Assembly (NCBI RefSeq): GCF_900005615.1
Contig: NZ_LN832559.1
Coordinates: forward strand, 1,642,837-1,706,836
Direction of reading: 5' to 3'
DNA: 64,000 bases
Origin: Paracoccus aminovorans
Lineage (GTDB): Bacteria > Pseudomonadota > Alphaproteobacteria > Rhodobacterales > Rhodobacteraceae
The position numbers were made by a program, and so were the translations under genes. The notes beneath the pieces were generated by a model, which had not been told where the DNA came from, did no database searches, and saw only the letters and a list, made by a program, of their open reading frames with translations. Positions 11,546 through 20,443 of this stretch are shown one piece after another. Positions within the stretch are counted from its first letter, which is position 1; the number at the start of each line of letters is the position of its first letter.

Positions 11546-12289
11546 TCAGTGATGCGCCAGTATCTCGCCCAGGAAGGCGCGTGTGCGCTCGTGCCGCGGG
11601 TTGCTGAAGAACGCGTTCGGCTCGGCTTCCTCGATGATCTCGCCCTCGGCCATGAAGATCACCCGGTCCGCGACCTGGCGGGCGAAGCCCATCTCATGCG
11701 TGACGCAGATCATGGTCATGCCGTCCTGGGCCAGCCCGATCATGGTATCCAGCACCTCCTTGACCATCTCGGGGTCCAGTGCCGAGGTCGGCTCGTCGAA
11801 CAGCATCGCCTTCGGCTCCATGCAGAGCGCGCGCGCGATGGCGACCCGCTGCTGCTGGCCGCCGGACAGTTGCGCGGGATACTTGTCCGCCTGGTTGCCG
11901 ATGCGCACCCGGTCCAGGAACTTGCGTGCCGTGGCCTCGGCCGCCTCGCGCGACAGCTTGCGCACCCGCATCGGCGCCAGCATGCAGTTTTCCAGAACGG
12001 TCTTGTGCGGAAACAGGTTGAACTGTTGAAAGCACATCCCGACCTCGCGCCGGACCATGTCGACCGCCTGCTTGCTGTCGGTCAGCGCCGTGCCGTCGAC
12101 CGTAATCCGCCCCGACTTGATGGTCTCAAGATGGTTGATGCAGCGGATCAGCGTCGATTTCCCGGACCCCGACGGTCCGCAAAGCACGATCTTTTCGCCG
12201 CGCCGGACTTTCAGGTTGATGTTCTTCAGCGCATGGAAACCGCCATACCATTTCTCGACGTTCTCCATGCGGATCAGGATGTCGTCCAT
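11546..12289 (-). CDS. Polar amino acid-type ABC transporter ATP-binding protein
   Basis: This 247-residue ATPase energises uptake by the two permeases encoded upstream in the same cluster. It has Walker [10 protein letters not shown], the ABC signature LSGGQQQR and Walker B with switch region LLFDEP-like ([12 protein letters not shown]), as in GlnQ/HisP/ArtP proteins. I place the start at the ATG at 12289, 17 bases after the dehydrogenase stop and preceded by a GGGGGAA site; a GTG at 12328 would overlap that gene. Two enzyme genes separate it from its transporter partners, so transport and metabolism are probably one operon. Confidence 0.9.
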   Translation of the reverse strand: MDDILIRMENVEKWYGGFHALKNINLKVRRGEKIVLCGPSGSGKSTLIRCINHLETIKSGRITVDGTALTDSKQAVDMVRREVGMCFQQFNLFPHKTVLENCMLAPMRVRKLSREAAEATARKFLDRVRIGNQADKYPAQLSGGQQQRVAIARALCMEPKAMLFDEPTSALDPEMVKEVLDTMIGLAQDGMTMICVTHEMGFARQVADRVIFMAEGEIIEEAEPNAFFSNPRHERTRAFLGEILAHH

Positions 12290-12305
12290 CTGGGTTCCCC
12301 CCGGC

Positions 12306-13337
12306 TCAAAGAGTGATACGTCCGCCACCGGCGGCGGAACGCTTGACGGCCTCGATCACGCGCAGGGTCTCCAGCCCGTCCCGGCCCGAGACCAGCGGCG
12401 CCTCCTTGCCCCGGATCACCCGGGCGAACTGGCTGACCTGACGGGCCAACGGGTCCTCGTTCGGGATGCCGGGACGCGTCAGATCGAAGGGCGCATACCA
12501 ACTGCGCTGCCCCTGCGCCGTGCGCAGGTCCAGTTCCGGCAGGGCAAGCGAGCCATGGGTGCCGCCGACCAGATAGCAATGCTCGTCCGCGCGCGGATAG
12601 GCCAGGTTCTCGCCGGTGGTCATCTCCCAGCTCCAGGGCGCGACGGTCGTGTCGCAGACCGAGGCGGTGGCCAGCGCGCCAGAAGCGAATTCCAGCAGGA
12701 TCACGGCGGTCTCCTCGACCGCGTTGCCGCGGACGGCGTTGGATTCCCGCGCGGTGACTGCCGCGACCTCACCCAGAAGATAGCGCAGGTTGTCCACGTC
12801 GTGGATCAGGTTCAGGAAGACCGGACCGGCCCCCTTTTCGCGACGCCAGCCGATGTCGAAGTAATCGTCTGGCTTGAACAGCCAGAACATGGCATTGGCG
12901 ACGACCGGCGTGCCGATGGCGCCCGAGTCGATGATCTCCTTGGCCTTCTGCATCAGCAGATTGTGGCGGCGATGATGCCCGGTCAGCAAGGCAACCCCCG
13001 CCGCATCCGCCGCAGCGACCAGCGTTTCGGCATCGGCGACATTGTCGCACAGCGGCTTTTCGACCAGCGCCGGGATGCCGGCGGCGATGCAATCCAGCCC
13101 GTTCCGCATATGCACCTGGTTCGGAGTCGCCACGATGACCCCCTCGAGACCCATGCCGATGGCCGCATCCAGGCTTTTCGCCCAGACCGTGCCATAATCC
13201 CGCGCGACGGCCTCGCCCGCCGGTGTCGGGTCGATGACGCAGGCCAGTTCGGCATCCGCAGACGCCTTGACATGCATGGCATGGCGCTTGCCGATCAGCC
13301 CCGCGCCCATGACGGCCAGACGGACGGGCCGGGTCAT
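12306..13337 (-). CDS. Gfo/Idh/MocA-family NAD(P)-dependent dehydrogenase
   Basis: The 343-residue protein has an N-terminal Rossmann fold with GAGLIGKRH (about 11-19), the family EKPLC motif with its catalytic lysine, and a C-terminal alpha/beta substrate domain. Members oxidise sugars, inositols and related cyclitols. It overlaps the dehydroquinase gene by four bases (ATGA). That coupling suggests it oxidises a cyclic polyol such as quinate or shikimate to feed the dehydroquinase, but this is an inference from context; the family is not diagnostic of substrate. Confidence 0.85.
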   Translation of the reverse strand: MTRPVRLAVMGAGLIGKRHAMHVKASADAELACVIDPTPAGEAVARDYGTVWAKSLDAAIGMGLEGVIVATPNQVHMRNGLDCIAAGIPALVEKPLCDNVADAETLVAAADAAGVALLTGHHRRHNLLMQKAKEIIDSGAIGTPVVANAMFWLFKPDDYFDIGWRREKGAGPVFLNLIHDVDNLRYLLGEVAAVTARESNAVRGNAVEETAVILLEFASGALATASVCDTTVAPWSWEMTTGENLAYPRADEHCYLVGGTHGSLALPELDLRTAQGQRSWYAPFDLTRPGIPNEDPLARQVSQFARVIRGKEAPLVSGRDGLETLRVIEAVKRSAAGGGRITL

Positions 13338-13783
13338 TTCGCGCCCCCGCTCAGCCGGCTGGCGACACGGCGCAGGCCCAGGCCGTAGCCTTCGGTGCCG
13401 CAGCCGGCGATGACGCCATCGGCGCGCAGCGAGACATAGGAGTGATGCCGGAAACTCTCGCGCTTATGGACGTTCGAGATATGCACCTCGATGACCGGGC
13501 CCTCGAATGTGTTCAGCGCGTCCAAGATTGCGACCGAAGTATGCGTGAAGGCTGCGGGGTTGATGACGATGCCGGCGCCGTTCTCGCGCGCCTCGTGCAC
13601 CCAGTCGATGATCTGGCCTTCATGGTTGGATTGCAGGAACCGGATCGCGACGCCCAGTTCGGCGCCCAGGGCGGTGCAATCCGCCTCGACATCGGCCAGG
13701 GTGACATGGCCATAGATATGCGGCTGGCGCTTGCCCAGCAGGTTCAGGTTGGGGCCGTTCAGGATATAGACGGTCTTCGTCAT
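13334..13783 (-). CDS. aroQ: Type II 3-dehydroquinate dehydratase
   Basis: This enzyme interconverts 3-dehydroquinate and 3-dehydroshikimate. The 149-residue protein has the type II signatures: GPNLNLLG (10-17), the catalytic Tyr24 in the flexible loop, NPAAFTHTS (about 75-83) and His101 in EVHISNVH. Type II enzymes serve either aromatic amino-acid synthesis or quinate catabolism. Here the gene sits inside a GntR-controlled uptake and catabolic cluster, so a catabolic copy (QuiB/QutE-like) is likely. A separate biosynthetic enzyme elsewhere would support that. Confidence 0.93.
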   Translation of the reverse strand: MTKTVYILNGPNLNLLGKRQPHIYGHVTLADVEADCTALGAELGVAIRFLQSNHEGQIIDWVHEARENGAGIVINPAAFTHTSVAILDALNTFEGPVIEVHISNVHKRESFRHHSYVSLRADGVIAGCGTEGYGLGLRRVASRLSGGAK

Positions 13784-13843
13784 CGCGCGTTTCTTTCGTG
13801 GGATTGTCCGGGCGGGACGGCCATACCGTCCCGCCTGCAGGCT

Positions 13844-14680
13844 TCAGTTCTGGATGGTGTAGGGAATGCCGTCCATTTCGGCCGGATACTGCGGCGGATC
13901 CATGTTCATCCACTTGTTGTAGATGGCCTTGTATTCCGGCGATTGCATGAACGCGTCGAGGAAGCTGTTGACCGTCTGGTTCCAGTCCTGCTCGCCCAGA
14001 CGGGTGCCGACGCCGTTGTAATGTTCGACCAGGGGCAGCTGCACCTTGTAGCGACCCGGTGCCGCGTCTTCGAGCCGGTTGATGTAGAACTGGTTCGCGC
14101 CGACAGCTTCGACCTGGCCCGAAAGCAAGGCCTGGATCGTCGCCGCATCGTCGTCGAAGCGGCGGATCTGGGTCCCCGAGGGAGCCACGGCGGTCAGCGC
14201 CGTATCCTGCGAGGCGGCGCGGGGCACGCCGAAGACATGGCCCGCCAAGGCTTCCGGGGTGGACAGGTCCATATCGACCGGGCCGACCACCGACATCTGG
14301 TTCGCGGCATAGGGCTGCGAATACTGGATCGACTTGGCGCGCTCGGCCGTCATGCCCATGGTGGCAAACAGCACGTCGACCTTGTCGGTGGTCAGGGCCG
14401 GGATGCGGTTCGCCACCGCCAGCGGCACGAACTCGGCCTTGACCCCCAGATAATCCGCAAAGGCCTTGCCCATGTCCGAGTCATAGCCATCGGCCGCGCC
14501 GGACGAGTTGATGCAGCCCCAGGGACAGTTGTCGCCCTGGATGCCGATGCGGATCGTGCCCGAGGCCTTGGTGTCCTCGACCGAGCGGGCCTGGGCGTCC
14601 TGCACGAACAGCGCCGCAAGGGCGATGCCTGCGGCAAGACCCAGGCGGCGGGATATTCCGGATTTCAGATGACTAAACAT
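13844..14680 (-). CDS. ABC transporter substrate-binding protein (amino acid type, family 3)
   Basis: This 278-residue periplasmic protein has a Sec signal peptide (positive start, hydrophobic core AAGIALAALFVQ, cleavage near ARS) and the type 2 binding fold of family 3 solute receptors. Two Cys residues around PWGC could form a disulfide. A GAGGAACGC ribosome site precedes the ATG at 14680. It is followed 60 bases later by aroQ and preceded by two permeases. Family 3 proteins bind polar amino acids but also opines and small organic acids, so the ligand may be the compound degraded by this cluster. Confidence 0.9.
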   Translation of the reverse strand: MFSHLKSGISRRLGLAAGIALAALFVQDAQARSVEDTKASGTIRIGIQGDNCPWGCINSSGAADGYDSDMGKAFADYLGVKAEFVPLAVANRIPALTTDKVDVLFATMGMTAERAKSIQYSQPYAANQMSVVGPVDMDLSTPEALAGHVFGVPRAASQDTALTAVAPSGTQIRRFDDDAATIQALLSGQVEAVGANQFYINRLEDAAPGRYKVQLPLVEHYNGVGTRLGEQDWNQTVNSFLDAFMQSPEYKAIYNKWMNMDPPQYPAEMDGIPYTIQN

Positions 14681-14756
14681 GCGTTCCTCCTCGGTTGGTC
14701 TTTGTTATCCGCCACAGGTGCGCGTCCTCGGGGCACCGTGGCGGGTTTCTTGTGGT

Positions 14757-15407
14757 CTAGCGCGGATCCTGCGCCAGCCGCGCCTCCATCCGCCGGCCCC
14801 AATGCGACAGGGGCCAGCACATCAGGAAATACAGCACGCCAACCAGGCCGAAGACGAACAGCGGCTGGTAGGTCTGGTTCGACACGATCTGCCCGGCCCG
14901 GGTCAGTTCGATGAAGCCGACGATGGCGGCCAGAGAGGTGCCCTTGAGCAGTTGCACCAGAAAGCCGACGGTGGCGGGCAAGGAAATCTTCAATGCCTGC
15001 GGCAGGATGATGTCGAACATCCGCGAGCGGTAGTGCAGGCCAAGCGCGTGCGAGGCCTCGGACTGGCCTTTCGGGATCGCCTGGATCGCGCCGCGCCAGA
15101 TCTCGCCCAGGAAGGCGCTGGCATGGGCGGTCAGGGCGATCGCCACCGCCAGCCAGGCGCTGACATTCACCCCAAGCAGCGGCAGGCCGAAGAACACCAC
15201 GAACAGCTGCATCAGCAGCGGCGTGCCCTGAAAGACGGCGATCCAGCCTGCGGCGGCCATCCGCAGCGCACGGTTTTCGGCCACCCGTCCCAAGGCGATG
15301 ACAAGGCCGAAGACGATGCCGCCGGCAAAGCCGATGGCGGTCAGGAACAGGGTCCATTTCAGCCCCTGCGCCAGAAACGTGATCTCGTTGATCCCCAGAT
15401 GCGGCAT
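14757..15407 (-). CDS. Amino acid-type ABC transporter permease
   Basis: This 216-residue inner membrane protein has five or so transmembrane helices and the HisM/GlnP permease architecture, including the EAA-like loop with LGLHYRSRMFDIILPQALK. It pairs with the second permease encoded 14 bases upstream to form a heterodimeric channel for the family 3 binding protein. The start at 15407 gives the usual family length. Confidence 0.9.
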   Translation of the reverse strand: MPHLGINEITFLAQGLKWTLFLTAIGFAGGIVFGLVIALGRVAENRALRMAAAGWIAVFQGTPLLMQLFVVFFGLPLLGVNVSAWLAVAIALTAHASAFLGEIWRGAIQAIPKGQSEASHALGLHYRSRMFDIILPQALKISLPATVGFLVQLLKGTSLAAIVGFIELTRAGQIVSNQTYQPLFVFGLVGVLYFLMCWPLSHWGRRMEARLAQDPR

Positions 15408-15421
15408 GACGGTTCCCCCTT

Positions 15422-16090
15422 TCAGCGCGTGGGATAGCTGAAGGCACGGCTGCCGATGAAACCCAGCAGAGCCATGATCATCCAGGACACCGCCAGATAG
15501 ATGGCCGTGACGGTGAAATAGACCTCGAAGCTGCGGAAGGTGTCGCCGTCGATGCGTTGCGCGACCTGCGTCAGTTCATAGGCCGAGATCGAGGTGCAGA
15601 TCGACGTGGTCAGCGTCAGCAGGATGAACTGGCTGCAAAGCGAGGGATAGATCGCGCGCAGCGCCGGCCGCAGGATGATCATGCGAAAGATCTCGCCCTG
15701 ATGCAGCCCCAGCGCCAGCCCGGCCTCGGTCTGTCCGCGCGGGATGCTTTCCACGCCGCCGCGGATGATCTCGATGGCATAGGCGCCGCCGTTCAGGCCA
15801 AGCGCGATGATGGCGGTGGTGGTCGGGTTCAGCCGCACGCCGGCCAGCGGCAGCGCGAAGAAGATGAAGAAGATCTGCACCAGAAACGGGGTGTTGCGGA
15901 TGATCTCGACGAAGCCGACCACGACGGCCCGGCCGATGCGGCTGCCCGACCGGCGGATCGCGACCCCGGCCACGCCGATGATCATGGCCAGCGCCATGCC
16001 CGCCAGGGCAAGGCCCAGCGTCGCCATCGTGCCCCGCAACAGCTCGGGCCAGCGCTCAAGGATCACGCTGAAGTCTAGCGCGTTCATCAT
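15422..16090 (-). CDS. Amino acid-type ABC transporter permease
   Basis: This 222-residue permease is a paralogue of its downstream neighbour and has the same membrane topology, with the EAA loop segment ALGLHQGEIFRMIILRPALR. Together they fit the two-permease arrangement of HisQ/HisM systems. It begins at 16090, 123 bases after the isomerase-like gene; that gap shows no gene. Confidence 0.9.
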   Translation of the reverse strand: MMNALDFSVILERWPELLRGTMATLGLALAGMALAMIIGVAGVAIRRSGSRIGRAVVVGFVEIIRNTPFLVQIFFIFFALPLAGVRLNPTTTAIIALGLNGGAYAIEIIRGGVESIPRGQTEAGLALGLHQGEIFRMIILRPALRAIYPSLCSQFILLTLTTSICTSISAYELTQVAQRIDGDTFRSFEVYFTVTAIYLAVSWMIMALLGFIGSRAFSYPTR

Positions 16091-16213
16091 TCCCTCCCTT
16101 TTGCCGTCCGCTTTGATGGCGGCGGTGGCCCTCGTTCGACGGGGCTTTGCCTATCTTGGCCTTCGGCTTTGCGGCGGCCCCCTCCTCGGGACGCGCCTGT
16201 CTTTCCTTGTCCG

Positions 16214-17020
16214 TCAGGCCCCCATGACCCGCCGGACGCCCTGCCTTAGCGCGGCAAGATGCGCGGCCGGATCCTGTCCCGGCCCAAGCGGCACCTCGAC
16301 CGAGATCCGGGCATCGCCGGGCAAGGCGGCAACCAGTCCGGTCAGCGGCAATTCCCCTGCGCCGGGGGCAAAGCGGCCCGCGCGCGCCTCCTGAATCTGG
16401 TCCTCGTCGGTTTCGGGGTCTGGGCCGCTCAGATCGCAAAGCTGGGCGTGCCGCACGAACCCGGCCGGCAAAGCGGAAACCGTCTCCAGGCTGCCGCCAT
16501 TGCGGAACAGATGCAGCGCGTCGATCAAGACCCCCGCATTCGCCGCGCCAGAGGCCTGAACCACATCCAGACTGTCGGCGACGCTGCGCACCGGGCGCCA
16601 GCCCATGTTTTCCAGATCGACCGACATCCCGACCTCTGCAGCCACGGCACAGAGCGCGGCGACATTGTCGGTCAGGCGCGTGCGGTCGCTGTCCTGCCCG
16701 CAGACACTCAATCGCTGCGCCCCGAGGGCTGCGGCATCCTCCAGCACCGGCAAGACCGAGCGCGGCTGGAAATCGGCATCCAGCACCACGAATTCGATGT
16801 CGAAGACTTCCAGGCCGGTGTCGTCCAGACGCAACCGCAGTTCGCGCGCGGCGTCGCTGCCCTGCGGCACGGCGTAGCACGGCGCGCCGAGAAAGGCGGG
16901 AAACAGCCGCAAGCCGACCGCATCGAACCCGGCGCCCGCCGCGGCGGAAACCAGCTCGGCCGGGGGCAGGTCGATGGCCGAGAAATGCGCCAGACCGATG
17001 GGGCGTTTTTCCGGTTTCAT
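16214..17020 (-). CDS. Sugar phosphate isomerase/epimerase-like TIM barrel, possible dehydratase
   Basis: This 268-residue protein belongs to the xylose isomerase-like TIM-barrel superfamily. Metal ligand candidates occur in the expected order: Glu in VDLENM, Asp in VLIDALHL, His in RHAQLCDL and Glu in ISVEVPLG. The ATG at 17020 has a GGGAGGAAAC site and is preferred over one 18 bases upstream. Besides sugar isomerases, this fold includes 3-dehydroshikimate dehydratases (AsbF/QuiC-like), which would convert the aroQ product to protocatechuate. That role fits the cluster but is inference only. Confidence 0.8.
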   Translation of the reverse strand: MKPEKRPIGLAHFSAIDLPPAELVSAAAGAGFDAVGLRLFPAFLGAPCYAVPQGSDAARELRLRLDDTGLEVFDIEFVVLDADFQPRSVLPVLEDAAALGAQRLSVCGQDSDRTRLTDNVAALCAVAAEVGMSVDLENMGWRPVRSVADSLDVVQASGAANAGVLIDALHLFRNGGSLETVSALPAGFVRHAQLCDLSGPDPETDEDQIQEARAGRFAPGAGELPLTGLVAALPGDARISVEVPLGPGQDPAAHLAALRQGVRRVMGA

Positions 17021-17038
17021 GTTTCCTCCCACCGACAC

Positions 17039-17767
17039 CTAGTCGATCCCGTGCTCGGCCAGATAGCGCTGCAGGTTGGAAGCCGTGCGCGACAGGTGCT
17101 CGCGCAGCTTCTCGCAGGCGAAATCTGCGTCGCGCGCCACGGCGGCCTGTGCGATCTCGCTGTGCTCCAGCATGACATTCCGGTCGCCCGACGTCCGCCG
17201 CAGGAAGGTCCGCCGGTAGCGGTCGTGCAGATTGAGCAGCATCGAACAGAAGCGCATCAGCACCGGCATGCCGCAGCCCGAGATCAGCGTCAGATGGAAC
17301 TCGCGGTGCACCGCCTCCCAGGCTTCCAATGTCTCGGGACGGGCCGCATCCCGCTCGGTGCGGTTCACGACATGCAGGGCGCGGATCACGTCGCTTTCCC
17401 AGGCCAGGTCGCCATGGATCATGGCCTCGCGCAGCGCATAGGTCTCGAACTGGTCGCGAAGCCGGGCGATTTCCTGAAAATCGGTGAGCGAAACCGGAGA
17501 AACGCGATAGCCGCGATTGTCCTCGAACAGCACCAGCCCGTCCGCCGTCAGCCGCGCCAAGGCTTCGCGCAAAGGGCTGAGGCTGACCTGAAGCTGGGTT
17601 CTCACCTGGTCCAGGTTGATCTTGGACCCGGCCGGCATCTGGCTCGAGACAATGGCTTCGCGCAGCCGGGCAAGGATCTGGCTCGATATCGTGTTCTTGC
17701 CGTCATCGGCCGAAGCCGGAAGCGCGCCGGGGCGGTCGATCATCGTCAGGCGAGGTTCTTGCGGCAT
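17039..17767 (-). CDS. GntR-family regulator, FadR (FCD) subfamily
   Basis: The 242-residue protein has an N-terminal winged helix (about 25-95, including the recognition segment around LQVSLSPLREALARL) and a C-terminal all-helical FCD ligand domain with Asp/His residues that usually bind a metal. Such regulators respond to acids from catabolic pathways and usually repress. It lies at the head of the minus-strand arm, 18 bases before the isomerase gene, and faces the dioxygenase gene across a 214-base region with two inverted copies of one motif. It very likely controls both arms. Confidence 0.92.
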   Translation of the reverse strand: MPQEPRLTMIDRPGALPASADDGKNTISSQILARLREAIVSSQMPAGSKINLDQVRTQLQVSLSPLREALARLTADGLVLFEDNRGYRVSPVSLTDFQEIARLRDQFETYALREAMIHGDLAWESDVIRALHVVNRTERDAARPETLEAWEAVHREFHLTLISGCGMPVLMRFCSMLLNLHDRYRRTFLRRTSGDRNVMLEHSEIAQAAVARDADFACEKLREHLSRTASNLQRYLAEHGID

Positions 17768-17799
17768 GGCTAACCCGATCTGGTCGTCATCGACAACTT

Positions 17800-17816
17800 A
17801 TCAAATAAACGATGAT
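17800..17816 (-). promoter_or_regulatory. Candidate GntR operator, copy 1
   Basis: On the minus strand this reads ATCATCGTTTATTTGAT. It is nearly identical to a copy on the plus strand at 17934-17949. It lies 33 bases upstream of the GntR start and is suitable for control of the minus-strand arm. Confidence 0.65.
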
Positions 17817-17933
17817 CTATGTCAACGCGCGATCTGTAATCGACGGGTCAATGGGAAATAATCACTATTTTTCATAGGAAATTTGCCCGAATCACCCCTT
17901 CCCTATTGCGGATGGCCGCAGCTTTATTGACTT

Positions 17934-17949
17934 ATCATCGATTATTGAT
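17934..17949 (+). promoter_or_regulatory. Candidate GntR operator, copy 2
   Basis: On the plus strand this reads ATCATCGATTATTGAT, matching copy 1 except for one substitution and one base of spacing. Both have ATCA/TGAT outer half-sites. It lies 33 bases upstream of the dioxygenase ATG, the same distance as copy 1 from the regulator start. Confidence 0.65.
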
Positions 17950-17981
17950 CAGAACATCGTTAGCTTCGAAGGAGGAGAATC

Positions 17982-18875
17982 ATGACCATTCGAACCGAAG
18001 CGGATGTCACCCCTGCGGTCATCGAGGTGATGGAGCAGACCACCGATCCGCGTCTGCGCGAGATCATGGTATCCCTGATCAAGCATCTTCACGGCTTCAT
18101 CCGAGAGACCGGACTAAGCGAGGACGAATTCCGTTCCGCAACCGCGATCCTGAACGAAATCGGCGCGCTGGCCTCCGACAGCCACAACGAATTCGTGCTG
18201 ATGTCGGGTTCGCTTGGCGTTTCGACGCTGGTCTGCCTGCTCAACAACGGCGAGGGCGGACAGACCGAAACCTCGCAATCCTTGCTGGGGCCGTTCTGGC
18301 GCCTGAACAGCCCGCGCGTCGAAAACGGCGGCACGATCATCCGTTCCGATACGCCCGGCACGCCCTTGGTGGTTCATGGCCGCGTGGTCGATCAGACCGG
18401 CCAGCCGGTAGCCGGGGCCGAGGTCGATGTCTGGCATGCCTCGCCCATCGGGCTTTACGAAAATCAGGATCCCGATCAGGCCGAGATGAACCTGCGCGGC
18501 AAGTTCACCACCGATGCGGACGGGCGGTTCTGGTTCACCACCGTCAAGATGGTCGGCTATCCGATCCCGGTCGACGGCGTGGTCGGACAACTGCTGAAGG
18601 CGCAAGGCCGCCACCCTTACCGCCCGGCACATCTGCATGCGCTGATCTTCCGGGAAGGCTACAAGACCTTGATCTCGCAGGTGTTCGACCCGTCATGCCC
18701 TTGGATCGACAGCGACGTGCAGTTCGGCGTGACCCAGGCCCTGACCGGCGATTTCGTCAAGCATGACGAACCGAACCCCGACTATCCCGAACTGGGCACC
18801 CCCTGGTATTCGCTCGACTACACCTATGTCATGGAACCGGGCGAGGCGAAATTGCCGCGCGCGCCGATCAAGTAA
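17982..18875 (+). CDS. Intradiol ring-cleavage dioxygenase (hydroxyquinol/catechol 1,2-dioxygenase type)
   Basis: The 297-residue protein opens a catecholic ring between its two hydroxyls using non-heme Fe(III). Iron ligands are visible with the right spacing: Tyr159 (GLYEN), Tyr193 (VGYPIP), His217 and His219 (PAHLHA). The N-terminal helical linker domain (about 1-100) is that of the catechol/hydroxyquinol branch rather than protocatechuate 3,4-dioxygenase. The overall sequence looks closest to hydroxyquinol 1,2-dioxygenase, which would give maleylacetate. A GGAGGAG site precedes the ATG. The following genes belong to an extradiol-type route, which makes the real substrate uncertain. Confidence 0.9.
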   Translation: MTIRTEADVTPAVIEVMEQTTDPRLREIMVSLIKHLHGFIRETGLSEDEFRSATAILNEIGALASDSHNEFVLMSGSLGVSTLVCLLNNGEGGQTETSQSLLGPFWRLNSPRVENGGTIIRSDTPGTPLVVHGRVVDQTGQPVAGAEVDVWHASPIGLYENQDPDQAEMNLRGKFTTDADGRFWFTTVKMVGYPIPVDGVVGQLLKAQGRHPYRPAHLHALIFREGYKTLISQVFDPSCPWIDSDVQFGVTQALTGDFVKHDEPNPDYPELGTPWYSLDYTYVMEPGEAKLPRAPIK

Positions 18876-18884
18876 GGCCTCCAC

Positions 18885-19667
18885 ATGCTGACCGAAGAAC
18901 AACGCCGCGCCGCCGCCGATGCCATCCTTGCCGCCGAGAAATCGCGCGTGCCAATGATCCAGCCGTCGAAGCAATGGCCGGAGATGGAGCTTGAGGATGC
19001 CTATCGCATCCAGGACCACTGGGCCCAGGCCCGCATCGCCGCCGGCGCCAAGGTGGTGGGCCATAAGATCGGCCTGACCTCGCGCGCGATGCAGCTTGCC
19101 TCGAAGATGACCGAGCCGGATTACGGCCGGATCCTCGACGACGCCCTGTTCAACGACGGCGCGCAAATCCCGGCCGGGACCTTCATCAAGCCACGGCTTG
19201 AGGTCGAACTGGCCTTTGTCATGGGCGAGGATCTGATGGGCACCGGCACGCGCGTCCACGACGTGCTGCGGGCGACGGAATTCGTCGTTCCTGCGCTGGA
19301 AATCATCGATTATCGAACCGAGGTGCCGCGCGCCATCACCGACACCATCGCCGACAATGCCGCCTTCGGCGCCATCGTTCTGGGCGGGCGCCCGGTCCGG
19401 CCCATGGATGTGGACCTGCGCCGGGTCGGGGCCATCCTGTCGCGGAACGGCATCATCGAGGATACCGGTCTTGCCGCCGCGATCATGGGCCATCCCGCGG
19501 CCGGAGTCGCCTGGCTGGTCAACAAGCTTGCGGCCGTGGGGGCCGGGCTGAAGAAGGGACACATCGTGCTGGGCGGCTCGTTCACCCGGCCGGTGGACAT
19601 CAAGCAGGGCGATGTCATCCAGGCCGATTACGGCGATCTGGGCGCCATCGGCGTCAGCTTTGTCTGA
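18885..19667 (+). CDS. hpaH: 2-oxo-hept-4-ene-1,7-dioate hydratase-like protein (HpaH type)
   Basis: This 260-residue protein adds water to 2-oxo-alkenoic diacids in the homoprotocatechuate and related meta pathways. It closely follows the HpaH pattern along its length, including GHKIGLTSRAMQ, PRLEVELAFVMG with the metal-binding glutamates, DTIADNAAFGA and ILGGSFTRPV near the end. It starts nine bases after the dioxygenase stop and is followed by the aldolase gene two bases later, so the three are one operon. The family match is strong, but the natural substrate here may differ because ring cleavage is intradiol. Confidence 0.88.
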   Translation: MLTEEQRRAAADAILAAEKSRVPMIQPSKQWPEMELEDAYRIQDHWAQARIAAGAKVVGHKIGLTSRAMQLASKMTEPDYGRILDDALFNDGAQIPAGTFIKPRLEVELAFVMGEDLMGTGTRVHDVLRATEFVVPALEIIDYRTEVPRAITDTIADNAAFGAIVLGGRPVRPMDVDLRRVGAILSRNGIIEDTGLAAAIMGHPAAGVAWLVNKLAAVGAGLKKGHIVLGGSFTRPVDIKQGDVIQADYGDLGAIGVSFV

Positions 19668-19669
19668 GG

Positions 19670-20443
19670 ATGGGCGCTGTGGAACTTCCGGTTAACCGTT
19701 TCAAGCAGGCGATCGCAGCGGGCCAAAGCCAGATTGGGTTGTGGTGCAGCCTGCCGGGCAGCTATGCGGCGGAATGCGTCGCGGGTTCGGGCTATGACTG
19801 GCTGTTGTTCGATACCGAACACAGTCCTAGCGATCCGCTGACCGTGCTGGCCCAGCTTCAGGCGGTCGCGCCCTATCCGGTCTCGGCCGTGGTGCGGCCG
19901 GCGGCCAATGATCCGGTGCTGATCAAGCGTTTCCTGGACATCGGCGCGCAGACGCTGCTGATCCCGATGGTGAATTCGGCCACCGAGGCGCAAGCCGCCG
20001 TGGCTGCAACCCGCTACCCGCCGCGCGGCATGCGCGGCGTCTCGGGGCTGACACGGGCGACACGCTTTGGCCGGGTCGCGGGTTATGCCGAGCGGGCCGA
20101 GGACGCGCTTTGCCTGCTGGTGCAGATCGAGACCCGCGAGGCCCTGGACCGGATCGAAGAGATCGCCGCCGTGGAAGGCGTGGACGGCATCTTCGTCGGA
20201 CCCGCAGATCTCGCCGCGAGCCTGGGCCATGTCGGGAAAACCGGGCACCCCGAGGTCGTGGCAAAGGTCGAGGATGCCATCGCCCGCATCATCGCCGCCG
20301 GCAAGCCGGCCGGCATCCTGACCCCGGACGCGTCTTTCGCCGCCCGCTGCATCGCACTCGGCACCCTGTTCACCGCGGTCGGCATCGATGCGGGCATTCT
20401 CGCCCGGCAAAGCGAGGCGCTGCTGAAGGGTTTCCGGAAGTGA
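19670..20443 (+). CDS. hpaI: HpcH/HpaI-family class II aldolase
   Basis: HpaI cleaves 4-hydroxy-2-oxo-heptane-1,7-dioate to pyruvate and succinic semialdehyde. The 257-residue protein shows the family marks: FDTEHSP with the catalytic His51, RYPPRGMRGV with the phosphate/carboxylate-binding arginines, and the metal ligands in VQIETREA and FVGPADLA. It directly follows the hydratase that would make its substrate. Members also act on other 2-oxo-4-hydroxy acids such as 2-keto-3-deoxy sugars, so the exact cleavage product should be treated as inferred. Confidence 0.9.
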   Translation: MGAVELPVNRFKQAIAAGQSQIGLWCSLPGSYAAECVAGSGYDWLLFDTEHSPSDPLTVLAQLQAVAPYPVSAVVRPAANDPVLIKRFLDIGAQTLLIPMVNSATEAQAAVAATRYPPRGMRGVSGLTRATRFGRVAGYAERAEDALCLLVQIETREALDRIEEIAAVEGVDGIFVGPADLAASLGHVGKTGHPEVVAKVEDAIARIIAAGKPAGILTPDASFAARCIALGTLFTAVGIDAGILARQSEALLKGFRK

